Below, piece after piece: positions 1-9,073 of a stretch of 64,000 bases of DNA (the stretch's first letter is position 1; each line of letters begins with the position of its first letter). Both the position numbers and the translations under genes were made by a program. The notes under the pieces are model-generated. The model made no database searches. It was not told where the DNA came from and saw nothing but the letters and a program-made list of their open reading frames with translations. The DNA comes from Ensifer sp. MPMI2T (GTDB taxonomy: Bacteria > Pseudomonadota > Alphaproteobacteria > Rhizobiales > Rhizobiaceae). The DNA is taken from assembly GCF_004827385.1 (NCBI RefSeq), contig NZ_SRXN01000002.1:310001-374000 (forward strand), read 5' to 3'.

Positions 1-167
1 AGAGCAGCGCAAACACGCTGTCGGAGCTGTTACTGGCGCTCGAATACGAGGGCGACTGGCTCGCAACCGCCGTCAACGGCGAACTCGTTCACCGAGGAGA
101 CAGGACAAACCATCGGCTCAATGATCGCGACCGGATCGAAATTCTTTCGCCGATGAAGGGAGGCTGA
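1..167 (+). CDS. thiS: ThiS, sulfur carrier protein (partial, 5' end outside window)
   Basis: Only the last 54 codons are present. The frame ends in a Gly-Gly terminus (MKGG, then TGA at 165-167), the hallmark of ThiS, whose C-terminal glycine is adenylated and thiocarboxylated to carry sulfur for thiazole synthesis. The preceding residues ([15 protein letters not shown]) match the usual ThiS beta-grasp ending. The stop lies 2 bases before the ATG of thiG, so it is the upstream member of a thiamine operon, probably thiC-thiO-thiS-thiG-thiE as in other rhizobia. Any TPP riboswitch would lie upstream, outside the window. Confidence 0.9.
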   Translation, partial: SSANTLSELLLALEYEGDWLATAVNGELVHRGDRTNHRLNDRDRIEILSPMKGG

Positions 168-169
168 AG

Positions 170-943
170 ATGCTGACATTATACGGACAGGAACTCGGCT
201 CGCGCATGTTGCTCGGCACGGCGCGCTACCCCTCCCCTGCCATCCTCGCCGAGGCCGTCCGGCAGGCGGGCACCGAGGTCGTCACGGTGTCGCTCCGCCG
301 TGAGACGGCCGGCGGCCGACAGGGCGGCGCCTTCTTCGAACTGATCCGCGAACTCGGCGCGCGCGTTCTGCCGAACACCGCCGGCTGCCACGCGGTGTCG
401 GAAGCGGTGCTGACGGCGAAGATGGCGCGCGAGGTCTTCGGCACGAACTGGATCAAGCTCGAGGTCATCGGACATCACGATACGCTTCAGCCGGACGTCT
501 TCGGGCTCGTCGAGGCGGCACGTATCCTTGCCGGCGAAGGTTTCGAGGTCTTCCCCTATACGACCGACGATCTCGTCGTCGCCGAACGGCTGGTCGAGGC
601 GGGCTGCAAGGTGCTGATGCCCTGGTGCGCGCCGATCGGCAGTGCCATGGGGCCGCAGAACATCGCGGCGCTTCGAACCATGCGCGCGCATTTTCCAGAT
701 TTGCCGCTGATCGTCGATGCCGGTATCGGTCGTCCCTCGCACGCGACGACCGTGATGGAGCTCGGCTATGACGCGGTGCTGCTCAACACCGCCGTTGCCG
801 GCGCAGGCAATCCGGCGCTGATGGCCGCAGCCTTCGCCAAGGCGATCGACGCCGGCCGCGCCGCCTTCGAAGCGGGCATGCTCGAACCGCGCGACATGGC
901 CGTCCCCTCGACCCCCGTCATCGGAAAGGCAGTCTTCTCGTGA
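170..943 (+). CDS. thiG: ThiG, thiazole synthase
   Basis: A 257-residue TIM-barrel enzyme that builds the thiazole phosphate of thiamine from 1-deoxy-D-xylulose 5-phosphate, dehydroglycine (made by the glycine oxidase ThiO in this type of operon) and ThiS thiocarboxylate. The WIKLEVIG motif near residue 100 contains the lysine that forms the imine with the sugar phosphate, and [11 protein letters not shown] around residue 183 is a typical ThiG phosphate-loop segment. Length is normal for the family. Start ATG follows the thiS stop by 2 bases, and the stop overlaps the GTG of thiE by 4 bases. Cytoplasmic. Confidence 0.96.
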   Translation: MLTLYGQELGSRMLLGTARYPSPAILAEAVRQAGTEVVTVSLRRETAGGRQGGAFFELIRELGARVLPNTAGCHAVSEAVLTAKMAREVFGTNWIKLEVIGHHDTLQPDVFGLVEAARILAGEGFEVFPYTTDDLVVAERLVEAGCKVLMPWCAPIGSAMGPQNIAALRTMRAHFPDLPLIVDAGIGRPSHATTVMELGYDAVLLNTAVAGAGNPALMAAAFAKAIDAGRAAFEAGMLEPRDMAVPSTPVIGKAVFS

Positions 944-1545
944 AGCTCGACCCGTTCTACCTCGTCGTCGACGGTGCCGCCTGGATCGAGCGGTTGGTAC
1001 CCCTCGGCGTGAAGCTGGTGCAGCTTCGGATCAAGGACCGCCCTGACTCGGAGATCAGGAGCGAGATCCGCCGCGCCAAGGCGGTCTGCGCCGATCATGG
1101 TTGTCAGTTGATCGTCAACGATTACTGGCAGATCGCAATCGAGGAAGACTGCGACTTCGTCCATCTCGGTCAGGAGGACCTTGCCGAGGCCGATGTCGCG
1201 GCGATCCGGGCGGCCGGGCTGAAACTCGGTGTCAGCACCCATGACGAAACGGAGCTCGAAACCGCACTCGCCGTCAAGCCCGACTATGTGGCGCTCGGAC
1301 CGATCTACCCGACGATTCTCAAGAGGATGAAATGGCAGCCGCAGGGGCTTTCCCGCATTTCCGCCTGGCGCGAGCGTGTGCGGCAGCTTCCGCTCGTCGC
1401 GATCGGCGGATTGAACACGGAGAGGCTCGAAGGCGTCTTCGCCCACGGAGCAGACAGTGCGGCCGTCGTCACCGACATCACGCTGAATGCCGACCCGGAA
1501 GGCCGGACGCGGGAATGGGTCGAAAAGACTGCGCGCTGGCGCTGA
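940..1545 (+). CDS. thiE: ThiE, thiamine-phosphate synthase
   Basis: A 201-residue TIM-barrel protein of the ThiE/TenI family that couples the pyrimidine pyrophosphate (HMP-PP) to the thiazole phosphate. Visible family features are the N-terminal YLVVDG strand, VQLRIKD near residue 30, the VNDYWQIA segment near residue 65 and GPIYPT near residue 123 (GPIFPT-type loop). It starts with GTG overlapping the thiG stop (GTGA), typical translational coupling. It is the last gene of the thi operon. TenI-type proteins look similar, but the position beside thiG favours ThiE. Confidence 0.9.
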   Translation: MKLDPFYLVVDGAAWIERLVPLGVKLVQLRIKDRPDSEIRSEIRRAKAVCADHGCQLIVNDYWQIAIEEDCDFVHLGQEDLAEADVAAIRAAGLKLGVSTHDETELETALAVKPDYVALGPIYPTILKRMKWQPQGLSRISAWRERVRQLPLVAIGGLNTERLEGVFAHGADSAAVVTDITLNADPEGRTREWVEKTARWR

Positions 1546-1578
1546 GCCCGACTACTGTATGAATCCTTAAATCGGAGA

Positions 1579-1896
1579 TCACGCCGCGCGATCTGCGCCT
1601 TCGGTGGAAGTCAGCTTCGGGTTCTGAGCGTAAACCAGTCCAGGCTGGACGATCCATTCCCCAGTCTGGAGCGACTGGACATCGAAACGGCCTCGCTGGT
1701 CGCGCGGTGCAACACCGACGAACCGATACCGAAGCCCGTCACCGTCGACGACAGTCTCGCGGATCGGACGGCCGGCGAGATGCCCGATGACTCGTCCTTC
1801 GAAGTGCACATTCGCCAGGATGAAATACTCAATTGGCAGATTTCGGCTGGTCTTCAGGTGATCCTGAAGCCATTCTTGATCCTCATCGTCTCTTAC
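1579..1896 (-). CDS. Small hypothetical protein, start codon unclear
   Basis: A protein-like minus-strand frame ends with TGA at 1579-1581. The first conventional start is a GTG at 1807-1809 (76 residues), but the same frame stays open and protein-like for 29 more codons upstream (DDEDQEWLQDHL, then LPIEYFILANVHFEG) to a TGA at 1897-1899, with no ATG, GTG or TTG in that stretch. Either the gene uses the internal GTG, an unusual start such as CTG, or the 5' end has been broken by a mutation or frameshift. I do not recognise the family. It lies between thiE and the cyclase, convergent with thiE. Confidence 0.45.
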   Translation of the reverse strand, partial: VRDDEDQEWLQDHLKTSRNLPIEYFILANVHFEGRVIGHLAGRPIRETVVDGDGLRYRFVGVAPRDQRGRFDVQSLQTGEWIVQPGLVYAQNPKLTSTEGADRAA

Positions 1897-2254
1897 TCAC
1901 TGCAAGTATCGGCGGTCACGCCGCCGATACTCGTCTCCAAGTCGGGCCCGTTTGACGCGACAACCATGGAATCCCGAAGGCAACGGTTCCGCTAAAACGT
2001 TATCCCGTTCCATGTCACGCTGACCCGAAGTCGCATGGGAAATCGATACGGAACTCATCCCATAGACATAAGAAACGCATCAGTTCCCGGCATACCCTGT
2101 TCCGGTCGCTTTGCCTTCGCTTGCCTCTTCGATATCGCCGCCCGTCAGTCTGGATCTTCGCCAGCGGCTACGCCGCTACGCATCTTCTGGTGCGTAACGG
2201 TCTCCCGCAAGTCATGGATTTACCAAGACTATTCTCGTTTGGATCAGCCCCGAT
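1897..2254. other. Intergenic stretch without a recognisable gene
   Basis: 358 bases between the small hypothetical frame and the 3' end of the cyclase gene. A plus-strand open frame from 2035 runs antisense into the cyclase and has low-complexity arginine/proline content, so it is not called. I see no tRNA, strong terminator or convincing promoter. Confidence 0.5.
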
Positions 2255-3511
2255 TTAAGGTGCTGTCGTCGACTCCGCCGGCGCGGAATTGCCGGAAAAA
2301 GCGAAGACATCGATCGGCTCGTCGAGACCCCTTACCGGATAGGAGCCGAGATTTGCCAACTCGCCCTGGCATTTCGCCATTTCGACGAAGGCCTTGGAGA
2401 GCAGAACGGGCCGCTTGATCACCTTCGTCAGGCTTTCGAGGCGGGAAGCGATATTCACGGCCGGCCCGATCACCGTAAAGTCGAGGCGCTTGCGCGAGCC
2501 GATGTTGCCATACATCACGTCGCCCACATGGACGCCGATGCCGTAGCCGAGCGGTTCGTGGCCCTTTTTCAGGTTCTCCTCGTTCAGCTTGGCAAACGCC
2601 GCCTGTGCTTCGGCGATCGCGCTGAGAAGATTGTTGCAGGCCATAGGGTCGCTCAGCGGGAAAATCGCGAGCAGGCCATCGCCCATGAACTTCAGTATCT
2701 CGCCGCCATGCCGCTCGATCGGCTCGCACATCGCGTCGAAATAGCCGTTCAACAGCTCGATCACGTCGTCCCGCGGCCAAAGGTCGGACAGTTTCGTGAA
2801 GTCGCGAAGATCGCAGATCAGGATCGCCGCACCGACCGTCACCCCGCTGCCGCGCGTCGTTGCACCGGCCAGGATCTGTTCGCTCGCATGCGGCCCGACA
2901 TAGGTCTCCAGCAACGTCCGGGCAAAGCGGTTCTTCAGCCTGATCTCGCTGACGAGCGCCAGCACCGGCAGGAGACCGGCGAAAACTGCCATGTCGTCCT
3001 CGCTGAAACCGCCCGGCCTGTCGCTCGCGAAGGTCACCGCGTGACGCTTGCCGAGCGTATGCTCGAGCGGCCAGATGAAATAGTCGGTGAGACCGGCAGC
3101 ACGCAGCTCGTCATAGAGGGGGTACTGCGGACCGTCCGCCGCGGGGTCATCGAGGTGCGCCCGCACCTCCGGCGCGCCGTTATTGAACTCGTGCAGCGGA
3201 CTGTTCAGATATTGCTCCGTGTCCTCGATGCCGTATTCATAGGTCTGGATTTCCGCCTCAGACAGCCCTTTGCGCCATAGGATGCGCGCGCCGATCCATT
3301 GCGGATGGTGAATTCGGAAATGAAGCGTCGCCCGCGCGACCGGCACGCCGGCGGCCACCAGTCGCTCGCACATTTCGACGAAGATGTTGTCGATGAAACG
3401 CTCGTCGCGCGTCTCGTTGATCAACCAGTCGACGATTTTCCGCCTCTGCATCGGCCGGGTTCCATCGTCCTGGCGTGCCTCGGCGAGGCTCGGATCCAAT
3501 AGCGACTGCAT
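2255..3511 (-). CDS. Class III adenylate/guanylate cyclase
   Basis: 418 residues. The N-terminal half (about 1-200) is a poorly conserved sensory region; the C-terminal half (about 215-400) is a class III cyclase domain converting ATP (or GTP) to the cyclic nucleotide. Metal-binding aspartates are visible in ILICDLRDFT and KFMGDGLLAIF; RKRLDFTVIG carries the base-selecting aspartate expected for ATP, and VNIASRLE carries the catalytic Asn and Arg. No signal peptide or membrane helix is evident. Rhizobia carry many such cyclases with different N-termini. A second in-frame Met (MQRRK, residue 21) is an alternative start. It is separated from the agp cluster by a repeat and a terminator, so probably monocistronic. 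Confidence 0.92.
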   Translation of the reverse strand: MQSLLDPSLAEARQDDGTRPMQRRKIVDWLINETRDERFIDNIFVEMCERLVAAGVPVARATLHFRIHHPQWIGARILWRKGLSEAEIQTYEYGIEDTEQYLNSPLHEFNNGAPEVRAHLDDPAADGPQYPLYDELRAAGLTDYFIWPLEHTLGKRHAVTFASDRPGGFSEDDMAVFAGLLPVLALVSEIRLKNRFARTLLETYVGPHASEQILAGATTRGSGVTVGAAILICDLRDFTKLSDLWPRDDVIELLNGYFDAMCEPIERHGGEILKFMGDGLLAIFPLSDPMACNNLLSAIAEAQAAFAKLNEENLKKGHEPLGYGIGVHVGDVMYGNIGSRKRLDFTVIGPAVNIASRLESLTKVIKRPVLLSKAFVEMAKCQGELANLGSYPVRGLDEPIDVFAFSGNSAPAESTTAP

Positions 3512-3569
3512 TGCGACACTCCGTCATCGCCGACAGCGCCCTTGCACATTCTCGCACGCACACAGGCCG

Positions 3570-3634
3570 CTGTCGCACTTCCAATCGCTGCATGTATCCT
3601 CCAATCGACACCGATTTGAGCAAACATGCAGGAT
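3570..3634. repeat. Rhizobial palindromic intergenic repeat (diverged copy)
   Basis: The segment carries CTGCATGT at its left end and ACATGCAG at its right end around a diverged AATCG/CGATTT core, the layout of the better copies at 26731 and 62404. It lies in the promoter-side gap of the cyclase gene. This copy is degraded, so its boundaries are approximate. Confidence 0.55.
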
Positions 3635-3688
3635 ATACTTTGGGTAATGTGGCGCACCGCGGCACGATTTTTAAGAGGCCGGTTGTGG

Positions 3689-3720
3689 AAAAGCCCCGGA
3701 ACGATTGTCCCGGGGCCTTT
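3689..3720 (-). terminator. Intrinsic terminator after agaL2
   Basis: On the minus strand the sequence reads as GGCCCCGG, a short loop, CCGGGGC, then TTTT. It begins 23 bases after the agaL2 stop codon and fits a Rho-independent terminator for the whole agp operon. The plus strand also ends CCTTT, so it may work weakly in both directions. Confidence 0.7.
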
Positions 3721-3742
3721 GCCGCCTGACCGGGAGAAAAAA

Positions 3743-5116
3743 TCAGGCGGCCTGAACCTTTTTCGAAACACGCGCCCATTCGGGGATCCAGTCGCGATGG
3801 GCAGCGAGGAGGTCGTCGACGAGCGACCAGATCTGGTCGAGGTCGAGTTCGGCGGCCGTGTGCGGATCCATCATCGCCGCGTGATAGAGGTGCTCGCGGT
3901 TCTCGGTGACGAGCGCCTGAACCGTCAGCTCCTGAACGTTGATGTTGGTGCGGATCAGCGCGGTCAACTGCGGCGGCAGCGCGCCGATATAGGTCGGCTG
4001 GATGCCGGACGCATCGACCAGGCACGGCACTTCCGCGGCGCAGTTTTCCGGCAGCGAGGTGATGCAGCCATTGTTCCTGAGGTTGCCGTAGATGACCGAA
4101 GGCTCGCCGGTCCAGACCGAGTTCATGATCGAGGAAGCGTATTCATGGCTTTCCGCGACTTCGATCGTCTCGGCCTCCTTGAAGGCAGCCGCCTGGCCCT
4201 TCCAACGTTCGATCTGCTCGATGCAGCGCTTCGGATATTCGTCGAGCGGAATGCCGAACTTCTCGATCAGATCCGGACGGCCGTCCTTGATGAAATAGGG
4301 CGTGTATTCGGCGAAATGCTCGGAGCTCTCGGTGACGAAGTAGCCGAGCCGCGTCAGCATCTCGTAGCGCACCTTGTTCGGGCAGCGCGGGTTCCAGTGA
4401 CTGGGCTTCGGGAACCGCCCCTCGCGATAGCCGCGGATCAGGTCCGGATAGAGGTCGCGATAGCTGCCGTCCTTCTGCCGGTGCTCGAACTTCAGGTAAA
4501 AGGCCATGTGGTTGATGCCGGCCGCGCGGTAGCGGATTTCCTCGACCGGAATGTCGAGGTCGCGGGCAAGCTCGAAGGCCGTGCCCTGAACCGAATGGCA
4601 GAGGCCAACCTGCCGGATCGTCGGGTACTTTTCTGCGATCGCCCAAGTGTTGATCGCCATCGGGTTCACGTATTGCAACAGGATCGCCTCGGGGCAGACC
4701 TCAAGCATATCCTCGCAGATCTTCCAGAGATGCGGCACGGTGCGTAAGCCCCGCATGATGCCGCCGACGCCGAGCGTGTCGGCGATCGTCTGGCGCAGAC
4801 CGTATTTCTTCGGCACTTCGAAATCGGTGACGGTGCAGGGCTCGTACCCGCCGATCTGAAAGGCGACGACAACGAAGTCGGCCCCTTCCAGCGCCTTCAG
4901 CTGGTTCGAGTGGGTTTCGATCTTTGCCTTGACGCCGAGCGTGCGCACGAGCTTGCCGGCGACGATCTCGCTCTCCGCGAGACGCTCCGGGTTCAAGTCC
5001 ATCAGGGCGATGGTGGCAGCGGAAAGCGCCGGACGCTGAAGCACGTCGCCGATGATGTTCTTCATGAAGACGGTGGAGCCGGCGCCGATGAAGGTAATCT
5101 TGGGTTGCTTGGTCAT
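3743..5116 (-). CDS. agaL2: GH4 alpha-galactosidase AgaL2
   Basis: About 457 residues. Family GH4 enzymes hydrolyse alpha-galactosides (melibiose, raffinose) by an NAD- and Mn-dependent oxidation/elimination mechanism. Seen: N-terminal Rossmann motif ITFIGAGSTVF, the metal-binding Cys in GLCHSVQG and His in GINHMAFY, and VNPMAINTWA, all typical of MelA-type GH4. I chose the ATG at 5116 because AGAGG sits 6 bases upstream; an ATG at 5140 overlaps the agpD stop by ATGA and is an alternative. Last gene of agpA-B-C-D-agaL2, matching the S. meliloti order. It acts in the cytoplasm on imported sugars. Confidence 0.9.
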   Translation of the reverse strand: MTKQPKITFIGAGSTVFMKNIIGDVLQRPALSAATIALMDLNPERLAESEIVAGKLVRTLGVKAKIETHSNQLKALEGADFVVVAFQIGGYEPCTVTDFEVPKKYGLRQTIADTLGVGGIMRGLRTVPHLWKICEDMLEVCPEAILLQYVNPMAINTWAIAEKYPTIRQVGLCHSVQGTAFELARDLDIPVEEIRYRAAGINHMAFYLKFEHRQKDGSYRDLYPDLIRGYREGRFPKPSHWNPRCPNKVRYEMLTRLGYFVTESSEHFAEYTPYFIKDGRPDLIEKFGIPLDEYPKRCIEQIERWKGQAAAFKEAETIEVAESHEYASSIMNSVWTGEPSVIYGNLRNNGCITSLPENCAAEVPCLVDASGIQPTYIGALPPQLTALIRTNINVQELTVQALVTENREHLYHAAMMDPHTAAELDLDQIWSLVDDLLAAHRDWIPEWARVSKKVQAA

Positions 5117-5136
5117 TTGATACCTCTGTTTGAAGG

Positions 5137-6807
5137 TCATGCGGCTACATCGAAGGCGGCCCTGACGAGGCGCTCGGTGTAGGCGGTCTTGGGATTGGAA
5201 AGGATTTCGCTCACCGGTCCCTCTTCGACGATCTTGCCGTGCTGCATCACCACCACACGATGGCAGAGCGCGCGCACGACCTTGAGATCATGGGAGATGA
5301 AGAGATAGCTCAGGCCCCGCTCATCCTGCAGCATGCGTAAGAGATCGATGATCTGCGCCTGTACCGAAAGGTCGAGCGCCGAGGTCGGCTCGTCGAGCAG
5401 AATGAACTCCGGCTCCAGCGCGATCGCCCGCGCGATTGCGATGCGCTGGCGCTGGCCGCCGGAGAACTCGTGCGGGAAGCGCGACAGGATGTTGGCCGGC
5501 ATTCCGGCGCTGACGAGCGCGTCCTCAACGCGCGCCAGCCGGTCCCGGCGATCCTCGCCGATTCCGTTGACGATCAGGCCTTCCTCGATGATCTGCCCGA
5601 CCGACATGCGCGGGTTGAGCGAGGCGAACGGGTCCTGGAAGACGATCTGGATCCGCGAGCGAAGCGGCCGCATCGCCTTGCGGTCCTTGCCATGGATCGG
5701 CTGCCCGTCGAAGAAGACCTCACCGCTGTCGGTGTTGATGAGCCGGATCAGCGCCTGGCCGAAGGTGGTCTTGCCCGAGCCGGACTCGCCGACGAGGCCG
5801 AGCGTTTCGTGCCGTCGCAGGCGAAGGTTCAAGCTATCGACAGCAACGAGCTCCTTCAGCTCAGGCTTGAAGAAACCGCCCTTCTTAAGCATGAAGGAAA
5901 CCCTGACATTCCGGCCGTCGAGCACGATCGGCGCATTGTCCGGCAGCGGATTGGCCGCGCCTGAGGGTTCGGAGGCGAGCAGCCGGCGTGTATAGGCGTG
6001 AAGCGGGTTGGCAAAGAGCGCGGCCGTCGTGTTGTGCTCCTTCACCTCGCCGTACTGCATGACGTAGACATAGTCCGAAAACTGCCGGACGACCGTCAGG
6101 TCGTGGGTAATCAGGATCACGGCCATGCCGAGTTCCTTCTGCAGCTTGCGGATCAGGTTCAGGATCTGCGCCTGCACGGTGACATCGAGCGCCGTCGTCG
6201 GCTCGTCGGCAATCAGCACGTCCGGGTCGTTGGCAAGAGCCATGGCGATCATCACCCGCTGCCGCTGGCCGCCGGAAAGCTGATGCGGATATTGGTTGAG
6301 CCGCGCTTCGGGGTCCGGTATCTGCACGTGGCGCAAGAGCTCCAGCGCCCGTTCGCTCGCCGCGCGGCGGCTCACCCGGCGGTGGGCACGGATCGCCTCG
6401 ATGATCTGGCTGCCGATCGTGTAGACGGGATTGAGCGAGCTCATCGGCTCCTGGAAGATCATCGAGATCCGGTCACCGCGCAGCGCCCGGCGCCGCTTCT
6501 TCGAAAACTTCAGGACGTCACGGCCGTCATATTCTATGCGCGCCTGCGGAGCGATCGTCGCACGCTTGGACAAAAGCCCCATGACGGTCCGTGCCGTAAC
6601 CGACTTTCCGGAGCCGGACTCTCCAACGATCGCCACCGTCTCGCCGCGGTAGAGCTGGAAGGAGACATCCTTCACCGCCTCGACGGTGCCATGCTCGACC
6701 TTGAAGGTGACCGCCACCTTGCGGGCGTCGATGACCGGGCGCGTATCCTTGGTGTGGCGGTCGCGCCTTTCTTCAGGAGCCGGGGCAATAGTTTCTGTCG
6801 TCGCCAT
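5137..6807 (-). CDS. agpD: AgpD, double-domain ABC ATPase for alpha-galactosides
   Basis: About 556 residues containing two complete nucleotide-binding domains of the Opp/Dpp family in one chain. Domain 1 has Walker A GESGSGKS and signature LSGGQRQR near residues 60-180. Domain 2 has Walker A GESGSGKT and signature FSGGQRQR near 345-460, each followed by a LLDEPT/IADEPT Walker B. It energises the AgpBC permease. A TTG at 6822 extends the frame, but ATG 6807 with AGGAG about 9 bases upstream is preferred. The stop overlaps a possible agaL2 start. Confidence 0.93.
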   Translation of the reverse strand: MATTETIAPAPEERRDRHTKDTRPVIDARKVAVTFKVEHGTVEAVKDVSFQLYRGETVAIVGESGSGKSVTARTVMGLLSKRATIAPQARIEYDGRDVLKFSKKRRRALRGDRISMIFQEPMSSLNPVYTIGSQIIEAIRAHRRVSRRAASERALELLRHVQIPDPEARLNQYPHQLSGGQRQRVMIAMALANDPDVLIADEPTTALDVTVQAQILNLIRKLQKELGMAVILITHDLTVVRQFSDYVYVMQYGEVKEHNTTAALFANPLHAYTRRLLASEPSGAANPLPDNAPIVLDGRNVRVSFMLKKGGFFKPELKELVAVDSLNLRLRRHETLGLVGESGSGKTTFGQALIRLINTDSGEVFFDGQPIHGKDRKAMRPLRSRIQIVFQDPFASLNPRMSVGQIIEEGLIVNGIGEDRRDRLARVEDALVSAGMPANILSRFPHEFSGGQRQRIAIARAIALEPEFILLDEPTSALDLSVQAQIIDLLRMLQDERGLSYLFISHDLKVVRALCHRVVVMQHGKIVEEGPVSEILSNPKTAYTERLVRAAFDVAA

Positions 6808-6818
6808 CGGCGTGCTCC

Positions 6819-7946
6819 TCAATAGGGGTCGATTGCGTCGCGCAGGCCGTCACCGAGCGCGTTGAAGGCGAAGACGGTGACGAGCACGAAGGCGACGGGC
6901 GAGAGAATCCAGGGATAGGAACCGATCGCCGAGTAATTCGCCGTATCCTGCAGCATCAGCCCCCAGGAAATCAGCGGCGGTTTCACCGCAAATCCGAGGA
7001 AGCCGAGGAAGGATTCGAGCAGCACGACCTGCGGGATCGACAGCGTCACCGCGACGATGACGTGGCTCATCACGTTCGGGAAGATGTGCTGGAAGATGAT
7101 GCGCCGGTCCGTCGCACCGATCGCGATCGCCGCACGGACATAGTCGATCCGGGCGAGCGCCAGCGTCTTGCCGCGGACCTCGCGCGACATCTGCGCCCAG
7201 CCGAGCGCCGACATGACGATGATGACGAAGGCGAGGAACACGCTGGTCGGCGCGGTCACCGGGATCAACGAGGCGAGCGCCAGATAGAGCGGCAGTTGCG
7301 GAAAGGCGAGCACCAGCTCGACGAAGCGCTGCACCCAGGCATCGAAACGGCCACCGAAATAGCCGGAAACCATGCCGACGGTCGTGCCGACCACGGTGAC
7401 GATGAAGACGACGATGAGCGCGATCATCAGCGAGATGCGCGAACCGTGTAAAATGCGCGAGAGCACGTCACGGCCGAACTTGTCGGTGCCGAGGAAATGG
7501 ACTGCCGTCCCGTCGACCGCGCCGACGAGATGACGCTCCGCCGGAATGAGGCCCAGAAGCCGGTAGGGCGCTCCCTTGACGAAGAAGCCGAGGATCTGCG
7601 GGTTGTCGTAGTCCGGGCCAATCACCGGCTGGAAGGTGATCGGATCAAGTTCCTCCGTCTCGCGCACCGGATAGCTGCGCGGCGGGAAGACGAAATTGCC
7701 GTCCTTGTCGTGGATGCTGATCGCCTGCGGCGGCGCAAAGGCGACGCCGGTTGCCTTCGGATCGACGGGCGACAGGAAATCGGCAAAGAGTGCCATGACG
7801 ACCAGCAGGCTGACGAGGATCAGGCCGAGGACGCCCGTCCAGGACCGTTTGAGGCGCCGCCAGACGAGAGCGGTATAGCTTTCGTTGTGGTGCTTTTCCT
7901 GCGGCTGCATGGAGAGCGGAATGGTGCTGTGTGTTTCGACGCTCAT
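6819..7946 (-). CDS. agpC: AgpC, ABC permease for alpha-galactosides
   Basis: 375 residues. Inner-membrane permease of the DppC/OppC type: an N-terminal helix (GVLGLILVSLLVVMALFADF), a periplasmic insertion that here is long (about residues 65-165), then five helices and the cytoplasmic EAA-type loop (REVRGKTLALARIDYVRAA). ATG at 7946 overlaps the agpB stop by ATGA. The frame continues far upstream through agpB in another reading, which is only shadow. Partner of AgpB and AgpD. Confidence 0.93.
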   Translation of the reverse strand: MSVETHSTIPLSMQPQEKHHNESYTALVWRRLKRSWTGVLGLILVSLLVVMALFADFLSPVDPKATGVAFAPPQAISIHDKDGNFVFPPRSYPVRETEELDPITFQPVIGPDYDNPQILGFFVKGAPYRLLGLIPAERHLVGAVDGTAVHFLGTDKFGRDVLSRILHGSRISLMIALIVVFIVTVVGTTVGMVSGYFGGRFDAWVQRFVELVLAFPQLPLYLALASLIPVTAPTSVFLAFVIIVMSALGWAQMSREVRGKTLALARIDYVRAAIAIGATDRRIIFQHIFPNVMSHVIVAVTLSIPQVVLLESFLGFLGFAVKPPLISWGLMLQDTANYSAIGSYPWILSPVAFVLVTVFAFNALGDGLRDAIDPY

Positions 7947-8956
7947 GCGTAAGCCCCCCCTCCCATGCGAACCCTCGGATCGAGGGCAGCAAGCAGCAGA
8001 TCGGCGATGATGTTGCCGACGATCAGGGTTGCTGACAGGACGAGCATGAAGGTCGCCGTCACATAGACGTCGCCGACCCACATGGAACCGACGATTGCCG
8101 GGCCGACGGTCGGGAGCGCGAAGATGATCGCCGTCTCGATCTCGCCGGTCAGCATATAGGGAAGCACGACGCCCTGATACATGATCAGCGGATGCAGCGC
8201 GTTCGGAACGGCGTGGCGCATGACGACGGCGCCCTCGCTCAGGCCCTTGGCGCGCGCCGTCTCGACATATTGCGCGTTCAGCGTGTCGAGCAGATTGCCG
8301 CGCATGACGCGCATATTGTAGGCGAGGCCGCCGAAGGTCGCGATCGCGACGACCGGCCAGACATGCTTCACCAGATCGACGAACTTGCCCCAGGACCAGG
8401 GCGCGCCGCCGTAGCGAGCGGAATGGAAGCTGTTGATCTCGCTGACATTGAAATGGAAGACGAGGACATAGACGATGATCAGCGCCATCAGGAAGCGCGG
8501 CACCGTCATGCCGAGGAAGGAGACGGTCGAAAGCAGGCTGTCGACCCAGGAGTATTGGCGTGTCGCGGCAATGATCCCGAACGATATGCCGAGAAGCGAC
8601 GCCAGAATATGGCACACCAGCGCAAGCGCCAGCGTGCGCGGCAGGCGCTCGCCGACGACGTCGGCAACCGGCTTGTTGTAATAGAGACTGTGGCCGAAAT
8701 CGCCGCGCGTGAGAATCCCGGTCATCCAGTTGACATACTGGACCGGCAGCGGCTGATCGAGGCCATGCTCCTTGCGATAGGCCTGCGCCTGCGCGTCGGC
8801 TTCCTCGAAGGAGGCCCCGCCCTGATTGATGAGCTGCGAGCGGATGTAGTCGCTGTAGTCGCCGGGCGGCGCCTGGATGATGGCAAAGGTCGCCACGCTC
8901 AAGACAAGCAATACCGGAATGGCAGAGGCGATGCGGACAAGCAGAAACCTGAACAT
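7943..8956 (-). CDS. agpB: AgpB, ABC permease for alpha-galactosides
   Basis: 337 residues. DppB/OppB-type permease: first helix FLLVRIASAIPVLLVLSVAT, PPGDY motif and GLDQPLPVQYVNW segment typical of DppB, then five further helices and an EAA loop (ETARAKGLSEGAVVMRHAV). I chose ATG 8956, preceded by AAGGA 7 bases upstream; a TTG at 9070 would add 38 residues lying inside the agpA-agpB hairpin and is unlikely. Second gene of the agp operon. Confidence 0.93.
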   Translation of the reverse strand: MFRFLLVRIASAIPVLLVLSVATFAIIQAPPGDYSDYIRSQLINQGGASFEEADAQAQAYRKEHGLDQPLPVQYVNWMTGILTRGDFGHSLYYNKPVADVVGERLPRTLALALVCHILASLLGISFGIIAATRQYSWVDSLLSTVSFLGMTVPRFLMALIIVYVLVFHFNVSEINSFHSARYGGAPWSWGKFVDLVKHVWPVVAIATFGGLAYNMRVMRGNLLDTLNAQYVETARAKGLSEGAVVMRHAVPNALHPLIMYQGVVLPYMLTGEIETAIIFALPTVGPAIVGSMWVGDVYVTATFMLVLSATLIVGNIIADLLLAALDPRVRMGGGAYA

Positions 8957-9027
8957 GCCGTTTCCTTCTGTCGTTCGTCGCGCGGGACACCGGTCTTTCC
9001 GGTCTCCCGGGCGCATTGGAAGGGCGC

Positions 9028-9065
9028 CCATCCTTCCGGCTCCACCATGGAAGCCGGAAGGATGG
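9028..9065 (-). promoter_or_regulatory. Strong hairpin between agpA and agpB
   Basis: Perfect 14-bp inverted repeat: CCATCCTTCCGGCT at 9028-9041 and its complement at 9052-9065, with a 10-base loop. It starts 8 bases after the agpA stop and has no T-run, so it looks like an mRNA-stabilising or partial-termination element that raises binding protein over permease (inference). Confidence 0.7.
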
Positions 9066-9073
9066 TTCAAGGC

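Noticed and set aside
1562-1576. Another copy of the palindromic repeat near thiE
   Set aside because: Only about 13 bases (TCCTTAAATCGG) match, without either hairpin arm, too little to call.
2035-2418. Plus-strand open frame before and into the cyclase gene
   Set aside because: No ribosome site, overlaps the cyclase antisense, and its composition is not protein-like.
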